This document shows positions 20,565 to 31,199 of a stretch of 64,000 nucleotides of DNA, piece by piece; position 1 is the stretch's first letter, and every line of letters starts with the position of its first letter. The stretch is taken from positions 802,061-866,060 of the forward strand of contig NW_006763299.1 in NCBI RefSeq assembly GCF_000218685.1. The letters are read 5' to 3'. The position numbers and the translations under genes are program-made. The stretch comes from Serpula lacrymans var. lacrymans S7.9 (taxonomy: Eukaryota; Basidiomycota; Agaricomycetes; Boletales; Serpulaceae). Under the pieces are notes generated by a model. The model did no database searches. It was given only the letters and a program-made list of their open reading frames with translations, and was not told where the DNA came from.

Positions 20565-23500
20565 ATGTCTGACTCTGACCCAAAGTTCCATCCCTTGTCT
20601 GGCACTAACTACCCCCAGTGGAGTGGTGAAATGTAAGCTTGGTTGATGACCAAGGGACTGTGGAGGCTTGTCTCTGGTGCTGAAAAGTGTCCTGGGACTG
20701 ACGCTGAAGCAATAGAGAAATGGGAGTTGAGAGCTGAAAAGGCTGCTGGTGCATTATACCTCAATGTCACCAAAGAGCAGTGCATCCATCTTGATGGCAT
20801 CATTGATGATCCTGTCAAGATCTGGGAGAAACTGGCCATTGTGCACGTCTCTAAGAAGCCTGGGACGAGATTTAACGCCTATGACGACTTCTTCTCTATC
20901 AGAAAGAAGGAGGACGAGTCCCTGCAGTCTCTCATGACCAGAATTGACAAAGGCATGCATCAGATTCAAAATCTTCGTCCTACAGGCTTCTCATTGTCTG
21001 AATTGGACGATGAATTGACATGCATGGCCATAATTAGGGCGCTTCCTGATCAATATGCCCACTTCACTTCATCTCTACTACTTCTGGGCACCTTGGACAA
21101 GACCCAGCTCAGGGATGCTTTCCTTGCTGAAGAGGTCAATCGCCGTCGTCGTGCTGAAGTCGATTCTGCCTTGCATTCTTCGTCTACCACTGCCAATAGC
21201 ACCTGTACCCATCCTAACTGCCATCATTGCAACCAATCCACCACCTCTACTCGCATTCAGTGTGATTTCTGTGGTTTACTTGGTCATACCCAGGATAAAT
21301 GCCACAGATATGTTATCAGTCGCCAACAGGCGGTGGAGGGCGCTAAGAATCGCTACAAGCGTGGCAATAAGGCTCAGGCAGGCTCCAGCAACTCTCAGAA
21401 TACCTCTCAGCAGCCCAAATCTTCACCCAACAATGCCAATTCATCTATTGTGGTCACTGAATCAGCTGGAAATGCAAGTCTTCGTTCCATTCATCCCTCT
21501 GATCCTCACTGCCCTCTCCAACTTGATGCTGACGTTGATTGGAATGCAGACACAGGCGCCACTTCTCATATGACACCTCATCGTCATTGGGTGCACCACT
21601 ATACCCCATATCGTGTGCCAATCAAGCTGGCTGATCACACTGTCGTCTATTCAGCTGGTGTTGGTACTGTGGTGTTTAATCCTGTGATGAATGGCAAAGT
21701 GGCTAGGGCTGTGGAATTCTCTAGAGTGCTCCATGTACCAGATCTTCGAAATAATCTCCTCTCAGTCTTGTATTTAACTTGTCAAAGTGGTTTCAATGTC
21801 ACCATTTCGTCTCATTCCATGTCCTTTATGCGTGACAACACTCTCTTGTTCACTGCAACTATCAATGACAACAATGCAGCATTCCTTGATGGATCTACTG
21901 CTGCTTGTGTTGAACTGGGACATTTCACTGTGACTATACCACTTGATTTGACGCTCTGGCATCGCAGATTGGCTCATCACCATCATGCTGATGTCAAGAG
22001 ACTGATACAGAGAGATCTGGTTACTGGGCTGACACTGGACTCCAAGGCTGCTCCTGATCCTGTCTGTGAACCGTGCTTGTCTGGCAAGATGCATGCCAAT
22101 CCATTCCCCTCATCTGATACTCGCTCTGCTCATCCTTTGGACCTCATCCACTCTGATGTTCACCAAGTCTCTTCCCCCACATTCTCTGGTTATCGCTACT
22201 GGGTCACCTTCATTGATGATCACAGTCGATTCCGTGTTGTTGTGCCTCTCAAGGCCAAGTCAGATGACTTTGATGCTTTCAAGAGATTCAAGGCTTATGC
22301 TGAGACTCAATTGGAGCGCAAAATCAAGGCCCTGCGTGATGACAAAGGGGGAGAGTACATGTCCAAGGAATTTGAGCAATTCACAGATGACCACGGGATT
22401 GTGAGACAGCATACCACCAGGAATCGTCCTCAGCAGAACGGTGTGGCAGAGCGAGCAAACAGACTTCTGACTGAGCGTATCACTGCCATGTTATCAGAGT
22501 CTGGATTGCCTAATAGCTTTTGGGGTGAATGTCTGTCCGCTTTGGTGCATGTCTGGAACAGGTGTCCCACTGATGCAGTGGCCCATGCCACTCCCTTTGA
22601 GCTGTGGTATGGACGCAAGCCTGACATGTCTCACCTTCGCGTTTGGGGCTGTACTGCCTATGTGCATGTACAAAAGGACAAGAGGGGCGTCTTTGGCTCT
22701 CATATGGAGAAATGTGTGTTCATTGGTTACCCTGAGGGGTACAAGGGATGGAAGTTCTACAATCCTACCACCAAGCGCACTGTTATCTCTGAGAGAGCTG
22801 ATTTTGATGAGCGCTACTTCCCTGGCTTGAAGAGGTCTTCTGACAATGTCCCACCTCCACCTCCACCTCCTACTCCACCTGCGCTATCCATGCCATTGGG
22901 CCTGATTGAGGATGTCCCTGCACCAGGTCCAGGGGGAGATATGGGCCCACCAGCTGCGCTTCAGCAGCCTCAGCCATTGCCTGACAATGGGCCTCATTTG
23001 GACCTTGATCCAGAACCTCCTGTAAATCAGCCTCCTGTACTCCCAGACCAACCTCTTCATCGTTCACCATCTCCTGATATGCCTCTTGCTCTCAGACGTC
23101 CTGTTAGGGCTAAGAAACCACCTGGAGAGTGGTGGGTTCAACACAGAGAACCCACTCCTGCCATTGACAGTGACAGTGATTCTGAGGCAGATGGTGATCA
23201 AATGGCCCACTTTGGTGATTCTGCTGAACCTACGTCGTTTGCAGACGCTATGAGGCGCCCAGATGCTAACAAGTGGAGAGAGGCAGCCATGGAAGAGCTC
23301 CAAGCTCATGAGCGCAATGGTACTTGGTCACTAGTGGAACTACCTCCTGGAGTCAAGGCAATTGGTGGCAAGTGGGTCTTCAAGATCAAGCGCAACTCAG
23401 ATGGCACTGTTGAGCGCTACAAGGCCAGATATGTGGCCAAAGGTTATAACCAGCGCCCTGGCTTTGATTTCCTCGAAATATTTGCACCCACTGTCCGTAT

Positions 23501-24800
23501 ATCCTCCATCAGAGTTGTCCTTGCCATTGCAGCCATCCACAACCTCCATTTGCGCTCCATTGACATTTCCCATGCATTCCTCAATGGAGTCATGGATGTC
23601 AAGGTCTACATGCACCAGCCAGAGGGATTCCATCAGGGTCCTCGCAATCTTGTTTGCCAGTTGGACAAGGCCATCTATGGGACAAAGCAGGGAGGCAGAA
23701 TGTGGAACCAGAAGATGCACACTGTGCTTGAAAAACTCGGATTCAAGCGTACTTATTCAGACTCTGCCATCTATGTCTTTAACAGAGCTGATGTGCGCAT
23801 TATCCTGCCTGTCTTTGTTGATGACATGACACTGGCATCCACTTCTACTTCTGCACTTGACCAAGCTGTCAAGGATCTCTCCCAGCACTTCAAGCTTTGT
23901 GATCTTGGCCCTACTTCTTACCTACTTGGCATTTCCATCACCAGAGACCTCAGCAATCGCACTATATCTTTATCCCAACATCAGTACACTCTGGACATTC
24001 TGGAGTGCTTTGGCATGAAGGACTGCAAACCTGTGTCCACTCCCATGGATCCTGGTTTGCGCCTCACCAAGGACATGTCTCCCAAGACATCCAGTGATAC
24101 TGCTATGATGAAGGACATTCCCTACCTTGCTGCTGTTGGTGCTCTGATGTATTTGGCCACCACCACTCGTCCTGACATTGCCTACACTGTTGGAGTCCTT
24201 GCCAGATATAACTCTAATCCTGGTCTCACTCACTGGAGCGCTGTCAAGCACTTGTTTCGCTACTTGCAAGGCACCCTTCATCACTCCCTTGTCCTTGGTC
24301 CTGATCCCAATTCCACTGAACTCTTCACCACTTTCTCTGATGCTGATCATGGTGGTGACAAGGACTCTGGTCGTTCTACTGGTGCCTATATTGTCAAGAT
24401 GGGATCTGGTGCTGTCTCCTGGAGCTCCAAGCTTCAGAACATTGTTGCTCTATCCACCACTGAAGCAGAATATATTGCTGCTGTTGAGGCTGGCAAAGAG
24501 ATCTGCTGGATGCGAAATCTGTTGAAGGAAATGGGCTATCCTATCACCTCTCCTTCTACCCTTCACATTGACAACCAATCTGCCATCTCTGTATCCAAGA
24601 ATCCTGAGCACCATGGTCGGATGAAACACCTTGATTTGCGATGGCACTGGTTGAGAGATGTTGTTGACTCTGGGCAGATTGCTCCTACCTTTGTTCCCAC
24701 TGCTGAAATGCCTGCTGACTTGTTGACCAAGGCTCTTGCCAAGCCCAAAGTCAAAGTGTTCAGGAAGATGATGGGACTGATTAGAGCAGGGGGGAGCTGA
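20565..24800 (+). CDS. Ty1/Copia Gag-Pol polyprotein (one premature stop)
   Basis: The frame starts MSDSDPKFHPLSGTNY at 20565, meets TAA at codon 24 (20634-20636), then is open from ATG 20643 for 1385 codons. By residues from 20643: Gag ~1-190; zinc knuckle CDFCGLLGHTQDKC at ~207; protease DTGA at ~302; pre-integrase LWHRRLAHHHH ~440; integrase D,D,E in HSDVH (~503), DDKGGEY (~566) and NGVAERANR (~602); a Pro-rich linker ~740; reverse transcriptase from ~900 with FVDDM at ~1058; RNase H with DADHGG ~1233 and STTEAEY ~1274; end at 24800. The order protease-integrase-RT-RNase H defines Copia. Apart from the early stop all catalytic motifs are present, so translation from the downstream ATG would lose only 26 residues. 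Confidence 0.95.
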
Positions 24801-24820
24801 TGCTTGGGAGGTGCAGCATC

Positions 24821-24829
24821 AGGGGGGAG
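24821..24829 (+). promoter_or_regulatory. Polypurine tract
   Basis: AGGGGGGAG lies immediately before the TGTTAG of the 3' LTR, the expected site for plus-strand DNA priming. Confidence 0.85.
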
Positions 24830-25216
24830 TGTTAGTTTTGGTGATTCTGCACCTTTGTGCTACCTCTATATTTTCATTCCTTTCTCTATCTATCCCTCTA
24901 CCATTCAGTATTGCTTGTGTTCTCTATTATTTCGCCTTTGTGGCTGCTTTGTTTACCTTTGTTTACAAAACATCGGACGGTACTGCAGAGTCCAATGCTT
25001 CCTATTCTCTAGTTACTCACATTGGACTCTAGGTACTGTATAGCTGTCATACTCTCTAATAATAAAGTTACTCACATTGGACTCTAGTTCCAGTCCCTGA
25101 TTACTCTCAGCAAGTGGCTAGACACTTCCTTCAAGCTTTGTTCTCAATATCTAGTTCCAGTCCCTGAATGCTCTCAGCAAGTGGCTAGACACTTCCTTCA
25201 AGCTTTGTTCTTAATA
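24830..25216 (+). repeat. Copia 3' LTR with 67-bp terminal duplication
   Basis: It is colinear with the 5' LTR for ~320 bp. The last unit, CTAGTTCCAGTCCCTG... to TTGTTCTCAATAT, is then repeated once: the first copy begins at 25084 and the second at 25151, a period of 67 bp. The 5' LTR has only one copy. Confidence 0.88.
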
Positions 25217-25239
25217 GGAGTGCGCCCTCACACCATCCT

Positions 25240-25870
25240 TAGATTTGGGAGGCAAAATAATTGAATTCCACCATATACTTATTCAGACATTGATTCTCAT
25301 GCATCTGGAGGTGCTCAATCTGCAACTCCACATCTCGGATGGGGTCATGAAGCCCAATATTGGAGTGGAGCTTGGAGAGGAACTTGGAGTAGCCATTCAT
25401 CCAGATAGAAATGGTAGCAAAGTTGTCTGGGGTCAGAATATCTGGCTCAAACCAATTTAACACTATTCCCTTAAGGAAGGAGATAGCATAGTTGATCTTT
25501 GCTTGGTCAGTTTGGAATGCGCCCGGACGGTCATTGAAATTCAGTTAACACTGCACGATGAAGGAGCAGAGTTTTTGGGGTTCAGAGCCACCATCAAAGG
25601 TGTCTGGCTCTCTGATCTTAGTGCGTGCGGGGATGTTGTCAGGGGTATATCTGGACGATGGGGCAAGCAAAGCAATTGCTTGAGCCAGAGTGGGGTCTTT
25701 GGCATCCTTGCTTTCCAGCTCCATGCTGGGTAAATCCGCCAGAGTGGGTATCGGAGAATCCAGAGTGGGGGTTGGGGTACAAGGTGAGTTGGGAGGCAAA
25801 CCTGGCCCACAGGGTTAAGTGGAGTCTTTCAAAGTAAGGCTTTTGGCATAAACTGGTGTTGAGCATTTGC
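25240..25870 (-). pseudogene. Ty3/Gypsy gag fragment, inverted relative of 537-1470
   Basis: On the minus strand the text reads MELESKDAKDPTLAQAIALL, TKIREPDTFDGGSEPQKL, INYAISFLKGIVLNWFEP and QCLNKYMVEFNYFASQI. It matches the gag at 665-1190 closely. A TAA stands at ~25546 where the other copy has CAG (Gln of QCQLNF), while TGG is kept where the other copy has TAG. It is cut at ~25240 next to the Copia 3' LTR. The upstream leader/LTR lies at 25871-26283 and 26766-26830, split by a solo LTR. Confidence 0.75.
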
Positions 25871-26283
25871 TAGCCAGTAAATCAAGAATGTGTACCCCAA
25901 GTTTGTTACAAGCTCTTCATTCTGAGGTACTAGAGAGATCAAATCAAACATTACACAACTGTCAGAACTGTAACCTTCGGAAAAGTGGAGTTTAGAGTGC
26001 AGAGAAGGAGTGGGGAGCAGAATAGAGTATGAGGTTGGGGATTGACTTAGCTCAAGCACTAGGCCCTTCCACGGACCTTTGTCCCTAACTTGTTGGAGTG
26101 AATGGGTGAGAGTAGAGGATAAAAGGTGGAGTGGAGTAAAAGTCCTTCAGAGAAGGACTGGAAAACTTAGAAAGGGACTTGAATAAAGGTGAGGGAAACT
26201 AGTTGATATTTGAGCTGCAGGTACAGAGTACAGGAGCTACAACTTATATACTATTTGAGAAATGGGAGTTTGTAAGGAGTAAC
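25871..26283 (-). repeat. Gypsy family-C leader/LTR, inverted
   Basis: This is the reverse complement of ~105-440 (TATATAAGTTGTAGCTCCT, GGTCCGTGGAAGGGCCTAGTGC). It continues at 26766-26830 after the inserted family-A LTR. Confidence 0.7.
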
Positions 26284-26765
26284 TGTAACAACCAAGAGTT
26301 AGTTACTCTGGCGCACACAAGGACACACTATAAGGGTAGTGAATGGGGAGTGGCTACCCTTTAGGCTGCAGAGAGTTTGTTGGTTAACAACAGGAGGACT
26401 CGCTGAGGAGTCTCCTTGATCTATTGGGGTATTTATACTAATACAAACTATATACTGTACAGTTGATAAAAGCGGTGGCTGATGATGTCAGAGGGCGCAG
26501 CCCGTGTGACCAGCTCCACTGCGTCAGTGTGCTGTACAGTTGATAAAAGCAGTGGCTGATGGTGTCAGAGGGCGCAACCCATGTGACCAGCTCCACTGCG
26601 TGAGAGAGTTTGTGTCTAAAGAAGAATAAAGGCAGCGCTGCGCGAGAAGGTGGATTTAGAACAAAAAAAGACAGTGCCGCATGGCACGGAGTGTGAACTA
26701 TAGTAAAAGGTTAAAGTGGAGAATGAAAATTAAAGGAAAGGTCCGAAAATTGTGTTATTGTAACA
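26284..26765 (-). repeat. Solo LTR, family A, with 5-bp target duplication
   Basis: Plus-strand text runs TGTAACAACCAAGAG...GTTATTGTAACA. GTAAC precedes it (26279-26283) and follows it (26766-26770), a perfect duplication. Joining the flanks restores the family-C sequence seen at 60-130. Like 9100-9593 it has a ~75-bp internal tandem duplication (GATAAAAGCxGTGGCTGATG twice, ~26464-26600). Confidence 0.92.
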
Positions 26766-26850
26766 GTAACTCATAATGTAGGTACAGAGTTCCATGCGGA
26801 CAACTATCCAGCGAGGGGAAATTGTATGTGGGAGGAGTTTACCATAAGGT

Positions 26851-27050
26851 TGTCATATCCGTACCAGAAGACAGAACTCCAGCAGTTCCAAAGGAGTTAT
26901 GCTCCAGACCCAGAACCCCAGAACCATTGATATACCCGGGATTACGTTCCCCAAACCTGAAACCCCTAAACCATTGGTATGCTTGGGATCACTTTCTGTG
27001 TGGTCTGCTGATTGGCATAACTCTACACTGCATTCCCACATGGTACTCCG
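26851..27050. repeat. Repeat family D, copy 1
   Basis: TGTCATATCCGTACCAGAAG through GGCATAACTCTACACTGCATTCCCACATGGTAC has a relative at 51263-51408 with an internal deletion. It could be an LTR fragment or a MITE. No coding content. Confidence 0.5.
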
Positions 27051-27097
27051 GTAGTCTGCTCTAATACTCCTGCACCAGACTTCTAGTCCACCATATG

Positions 27098-27511
27098 TGT
27101 AACAACCAAGAGTTAGTTACTCTGGCGCACAACTAGAACAAACTATAAAAGTAGTGATGAGGGAGTGGTTACCCTTTAGGTAGGACCAAGTTAGTTGTGG
27201 GTAAACAACAGGAGGACTCGCTGAGGAGTCTCCTTGATCTATTGGTCTATATATATTACTACAGGTTTGTTTGTACATGTGTACTGTACAGTTGATAGAG
27301 GCAGTGGCTGATGATGTTATGGGGCACAGCCCATGTGACCAGCTCCACTGCATGAGAGACTTGTAGCTAAAATAAGAAGAAGGGCAGCGCAGCGCGAGAA
27401 AGAGGAGTTTGAACAAAAGGGAAAGTGCTGCATGGCACAAGTGTCCAAAAATGATAACAAAGTTAAAGGGAAGAATGAAAGTTGAAACTCCATAAATTGT
27501 GTATCATAACA
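27098..27511 (-). repeat. Solo LTR, family A
   Basis: Text runs TGTAACAACCAAGAG...GTGTATCATAACA. The flanks are ATATG and ATGTG, a possible target duplication with one mismatch. It carries the shared AACAGGAGGACTCGCTGAGGAG block. Confidence 0.8.
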
Positions 27512-28947
27512 ATGTGGTCAATAGTGGCTGTTTATTTTTGTAATGAAAATGTGCAAATTCTCAACACCAAATTGTTTTGTGTGTAGGGCCAGACCACTTC
27601 CCTATATAGTAGGAAAAGAGCTTTGTTTGGTTAAGTCGTGCCACAAGTGTGAGTTTTAGTGTCCACTATATAGCATTTTATTTTTAAAAATGCTTAAGCA
27701 TGAAAATTTTCAATGTGGCTACAATTTTCACTGCACTCATTACTACTGCGTTACGGCACTACTCTAACTGTAAACCACACAGCTCAGCAACAAAATGTGT
27801 TCCAATATGTGCTGCACACAACTTTTGGGACCACTGTCCCCTTTGAGTCCTCTCCTGCATCATCACTGACGACAATCTCCCTCTCTTGATGAGTTGTATC
27901 CTTTCCCTTCCTCTATTAAGTCTTTGTGCATGTGGTGCTCAGGTGCCCCAAGGTAGTCCCTTGTTGGTATTGTCACACCTGAGACTTGCCATGGGTGGGT
28001 CAGGTGCTGAAGGCACCTGCTACTCTCTAGGGTGTCTGCAGCACCTGTGTCCACTTTGGTTGGGTGCCTTTGGCATCCTCCTTCCCCATATCTCACTGCA
28101 CCACTCTCTAGGATGCCTGTGGCACCCCTGTCTTTTTTGGTCATTGGCACCTTCCATGCTGCACCACTCTGGGTGGCACCCACAGTCTCAGCCACTCCAT
28201 TCAAGATTTGCTCTGAGCTCCTATATTGTAGCCAGTACAGGGCCAGATGGCCATGGGGGGCCTAGGGATCCCACATGGGAAACCATGCAAGCATAAGCAA
28301 GAACCATATGAGCATTGCCAAGGTAAGTAACAGCCCCTTCTTGTTCGTTCTAGTTTAGGATGAGAATAATATAGTCTTATCCAAATGACAGGCCTTTTGG
28401 GGGGGAGCCTGCCTTTGGTGTCAATAAGCAACAGGTGGTGCCACAGCTGAGCTTTGGCATCAGGCTGCATTGATGGATAATTGGCATGGGTAGCATATAA
28501 TGAACCCAAAAATAAATATAGTAGAGCTGACTCAAAAGTAACTAAGCCATACACAATAATATTCTCAAAATATGATATATGCCTTCTACAACTAAGCCTC
28601 ATCATTCATCACCAAAGAGCACTGGCTTTCAATATGGTGTATAATAATTTGTAACATCACAAAAGCAATGCCTCAGTGGGTCAATTGCCCACCTCATGGC
28701 CTTTTAAAATCAATACCTGGGCTCACTTGCTGGCTGAAACATCACAACTACCAATGCCAGGCCTGATAGGTATGATTTTGGGCTTGTCAGCGTGATAAAC
28801 AATGATTTACTTACCATTTTCACCTCAGCAATTCATTTGCGGAGCAGGCCTACCCAAAGACTGGTCTGAGTTCTGTGGAGTGCTTTCAGAAGCTCGTGCT
28901 GTGCTCTCAAAAGTGTCAATGGTATGACTATTGACACCCAAGGCAAG
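27512..28947. other. Unassigned stretch with LTR-B scrap and GGTGCC repeats
   Basis: Positions ~27865-27985 match the 3' end of a family-B LTR (GATGAGTTGTATCCTTTCC... GTTGGTATTGTCACA). Around 28005-28165 two ~80-bp imperfect tandem units share CTCTCTAGGRTGYCTGYRGCACC. The rest holds only short frames with no recognisable domain. Confidence 0.4.
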
Positions 28948-29270
28948 TGTTACGATACACAATTTTTGGACCTTTAAATTTCATTCTCCTCTTTAACTTT
29001 CTTCTATAGTTTTCACACACTGTGCCATGTGGCACTTTCCTTTGTTCAAACTCCCCTTTTCTTGCAATGTGCTGCTTTTCTTTATTTATAGCTACAAATC
29101 TTAACCTGTAGTAATATAAATACCCAATAGATCCAGGAGACTCCTCAGCGAGTCCTCCTGTTGTTTACCCACAACTAACTCAGTCCTATCTCAAGGGGTA
29201 ACCACTCCCTCTCATTACTCTTTTGCTTGTCTGAGTTGTGCGCCAGAGTAACTAACTCTTGGTTGTTACA
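28948..29270 (+). repeat. LTR, family A (probable 5' LTR of downstream Gypsy)
   Basis: Runs TGTTACGATACACAATTTTTGG...CTCTTGGTTGTTACA with a TATAAATACCC box at ~29115. No matching flanks (GCAAG / TTAGA) were seen. This and the gag-pol of the same strand 0.5 kb downstream suggest a 5' LTR rather than a solo one. Confidence 0.7.
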
Positions 29271-29770
29271 TTAGAACTCGCTCTACTACTCTCTTGCACA
29301 TTGTGCAAATGCAAACCCGGTCCCCAGGGTTAAGGGGTTATTGTTTGGGAATATCCCGTATAGCAGAAGGGTGCGCTCCTAGCAATGGCCCTGTAGTGCT
29401 CTGGGAGAAGAAACAATCACTTGATACACGGCCCCCAGTGTTAAGGGGAGTACTTTAGCTCAGCAGTTGGTGTGGAACCACTGTTGATTAGAAATTACAT
29501 ACAAACTTCTTCTTTGTTTTCCTCTGACCAGGCCGGGCACTTGCCTCCGCCAGTTGGAGAAGGGTTGACAGCTTAACAAGTGGACCACCCCCTGACAACC
29601 GTTCGGACCAGGGTTTAATACTATAATTTTTATATACATTTTCAAATACTATAGTGTGGGTAGTCGGAGATTGAGATCCGATACTCAGCTGGAAAGAGGT
29701 AGATCCGCAGATATCAAGCGGGGACCCCCAGTTACATTTTTATTTTACCTTACAAGGAGAACAAGTCAAC
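29271..29770 (+). other. Gypsy leader region
   Basis: This non-coding stretch lies between the LTR and gag. No clear primer binding site was recognised after 29270. It has short inverted GGTCCCCAGGG-type motifs (~29320, ~29430). Confidence 0.4.
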
Positions 29771-30800
29771 ATGTTGCTGATGCGTGCACAGATTTTGTTG
29801 TTAACTATGCAACTCGCTGAGCTTCAGACTGCCCCAGCAGTGGCACCCTCGGTTGAGAAAAAATTTAACAAGAAAGTCAAAATTATCGCTGACCCTGGCG
29901 CTTTTGAAGGAGACAGAGTGCAATTCGCCGAATGGTGGATCAAACCACAAATTTGGGTCAAGGCAAACTGGATGCATTTGCCAACGACTTTGAGGTAGCA
30001 ACTGCGGTGCTATCTCGACTAAAAGGACCTGTGGTGGGTCGATACACCCAAGTTAGATTACAGGAGTGCTACACATTGGGAGTGTGGTACACCTGAGACG
30101 ATCTCAAGATATAGATCAAAAAATATTTCAAACCACAAGCTGAGCGTGACTGGGCGTGTCAGCAAATCCGTACCTTCAAGCAAGGAAACATGAGGATGGA
30201 TGATTTCGTAACCCGGTTCCTGGCCCTCTCTATCCAAGGGGGTCTAGGTAATGAACATGCAGTAGAGCTGCTGGAACGCAATGTGAACCCCCACATTGCA
30301 GAACAGCTCTACATACAGGATATGAGGAGCAACAACCTCTCTCAAGCAGCAGAAGAGGTTCAAAAAATAGGTAGGGCCATAGAGCTCTACAAAATGCAAT
30401 TCGGTGGTGGGCCCACCACCAAAAACAACTATTCCCAGAGGCACCTGGGTCATCAAACCAAACTCAAAATCATTCTCACAGGTTCAAGCTGTTTGGGCTG
30501 CAATCAAAGCAGGGAGCCCCTATGGATATCGGCACAGTCCAGGAAGAACAGAAGCGCAGATTCAAGGGCAGCTGCTACAATTGCGGCCAAGAGGGACACA
30601 TGCCCCAAGACTGTAGAAACGGGGCGCAGGCCGCCCAACAAAAAAATAATCAAGGGTGCCAGGTGCACCAATTAGAAACAGAAAAACCGGACAATTGGCT
30701 CCAGACTCTAGCCAGTTGTTTGTACGACGAGATCCAGGCATTCTTTTATGACCAGCAGGTCACTGAAATGAAAGCCCAGGGGAAAGAGTTTGGAGCTTAG
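29771..30800 (+). pseudogene. Ty3/Gypsy gag, broken
   Basis: Capsid-like text shifts among frames. 29771-29998 contains KKVKIIADPGAFEGDRVQF, after which the frame moves to FANDFEVATAVLSRLKGP, and 30190-30420 contains MDDFVTRFLALSIQGGLG and AAEEVQKIGRAIELYKMQFGGG. Another shift leads to 30522-30800 with the nucleocapsid zinc knuckle CYNCGQEGHMPQDC. In-frame stops occur near 30095 and 30110. Order and motifs show the Gag of a Gypsy element on the same strand as the pol downstream. Confidence 0.8.
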
Positions 30801-31199
30801 GTCACTTGGGTGCCTTCGCTCTACGGAAAAATGAAGTAAACCACAACAAGGTGGCCCCTGCTCCGGGGTGTTGCACGAGCAATAAAGAAAGGAAGGGGGT
30901 GGCTCCCCAATTTGTAAATAGATTTTTAAATTTGTTGTCAGAAGTATGTACTTGTATGAAGCATTGCAAATGTAATATTTATGATATTACCGCTGCACCA
31001 GCGTCTCCCTTGGAGCATGGCCCCTGCGAGACAAACACTAGGGTGCTTGATTCTGGTAAAAATAAAAATATAGAAAATACTAAAATAGAAAAACATGTTT
31101 CCTTCGATACTCTTTCTTCTTCTTCTTCCCCAGAGCCACTTTCCACAGAAATCCCAAAGCGTGTGTTAACGCGCACATATTTATTCCAATAAGAGATCT

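Larger units (their letters stand above)
19077..25216 (+). mobile_element. Near-complete Ty1/Copia retrotransposon
   Basis: The element has two LTRs (19077-19396 and 24830-25216), a primer binding site right after the 5' LTR, a long leader, one Gag-Pol frame with a single nonsense codon near its start, and a polypurine tract before the 3' LTR. The LTRs differ at about six or seven positions over ~318 aligned bases, so insertion is not very recent. No flanking target duplication was found: the left flank is an inverted Copia fragment (TCATGA) and the right flank begins GGAGTG, which suggests later rearrangement. Confidence 0.93.

Noticed and set aside
24178..24525. Overlapping and antisense long frames within Copia gag-pol (for example 23970-24350 minus)
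   Set aside because: They mirror the conserved Pol frame, and the same shadows recur in the inverted fragment at 18169-18549; there is no independent evidence of coding.
28200..28300. GGCC-rich inverted motif (CCATGGGGGGCC..) as an operator
   Set aside because: Imperfect and isolated, with no gene next to it.
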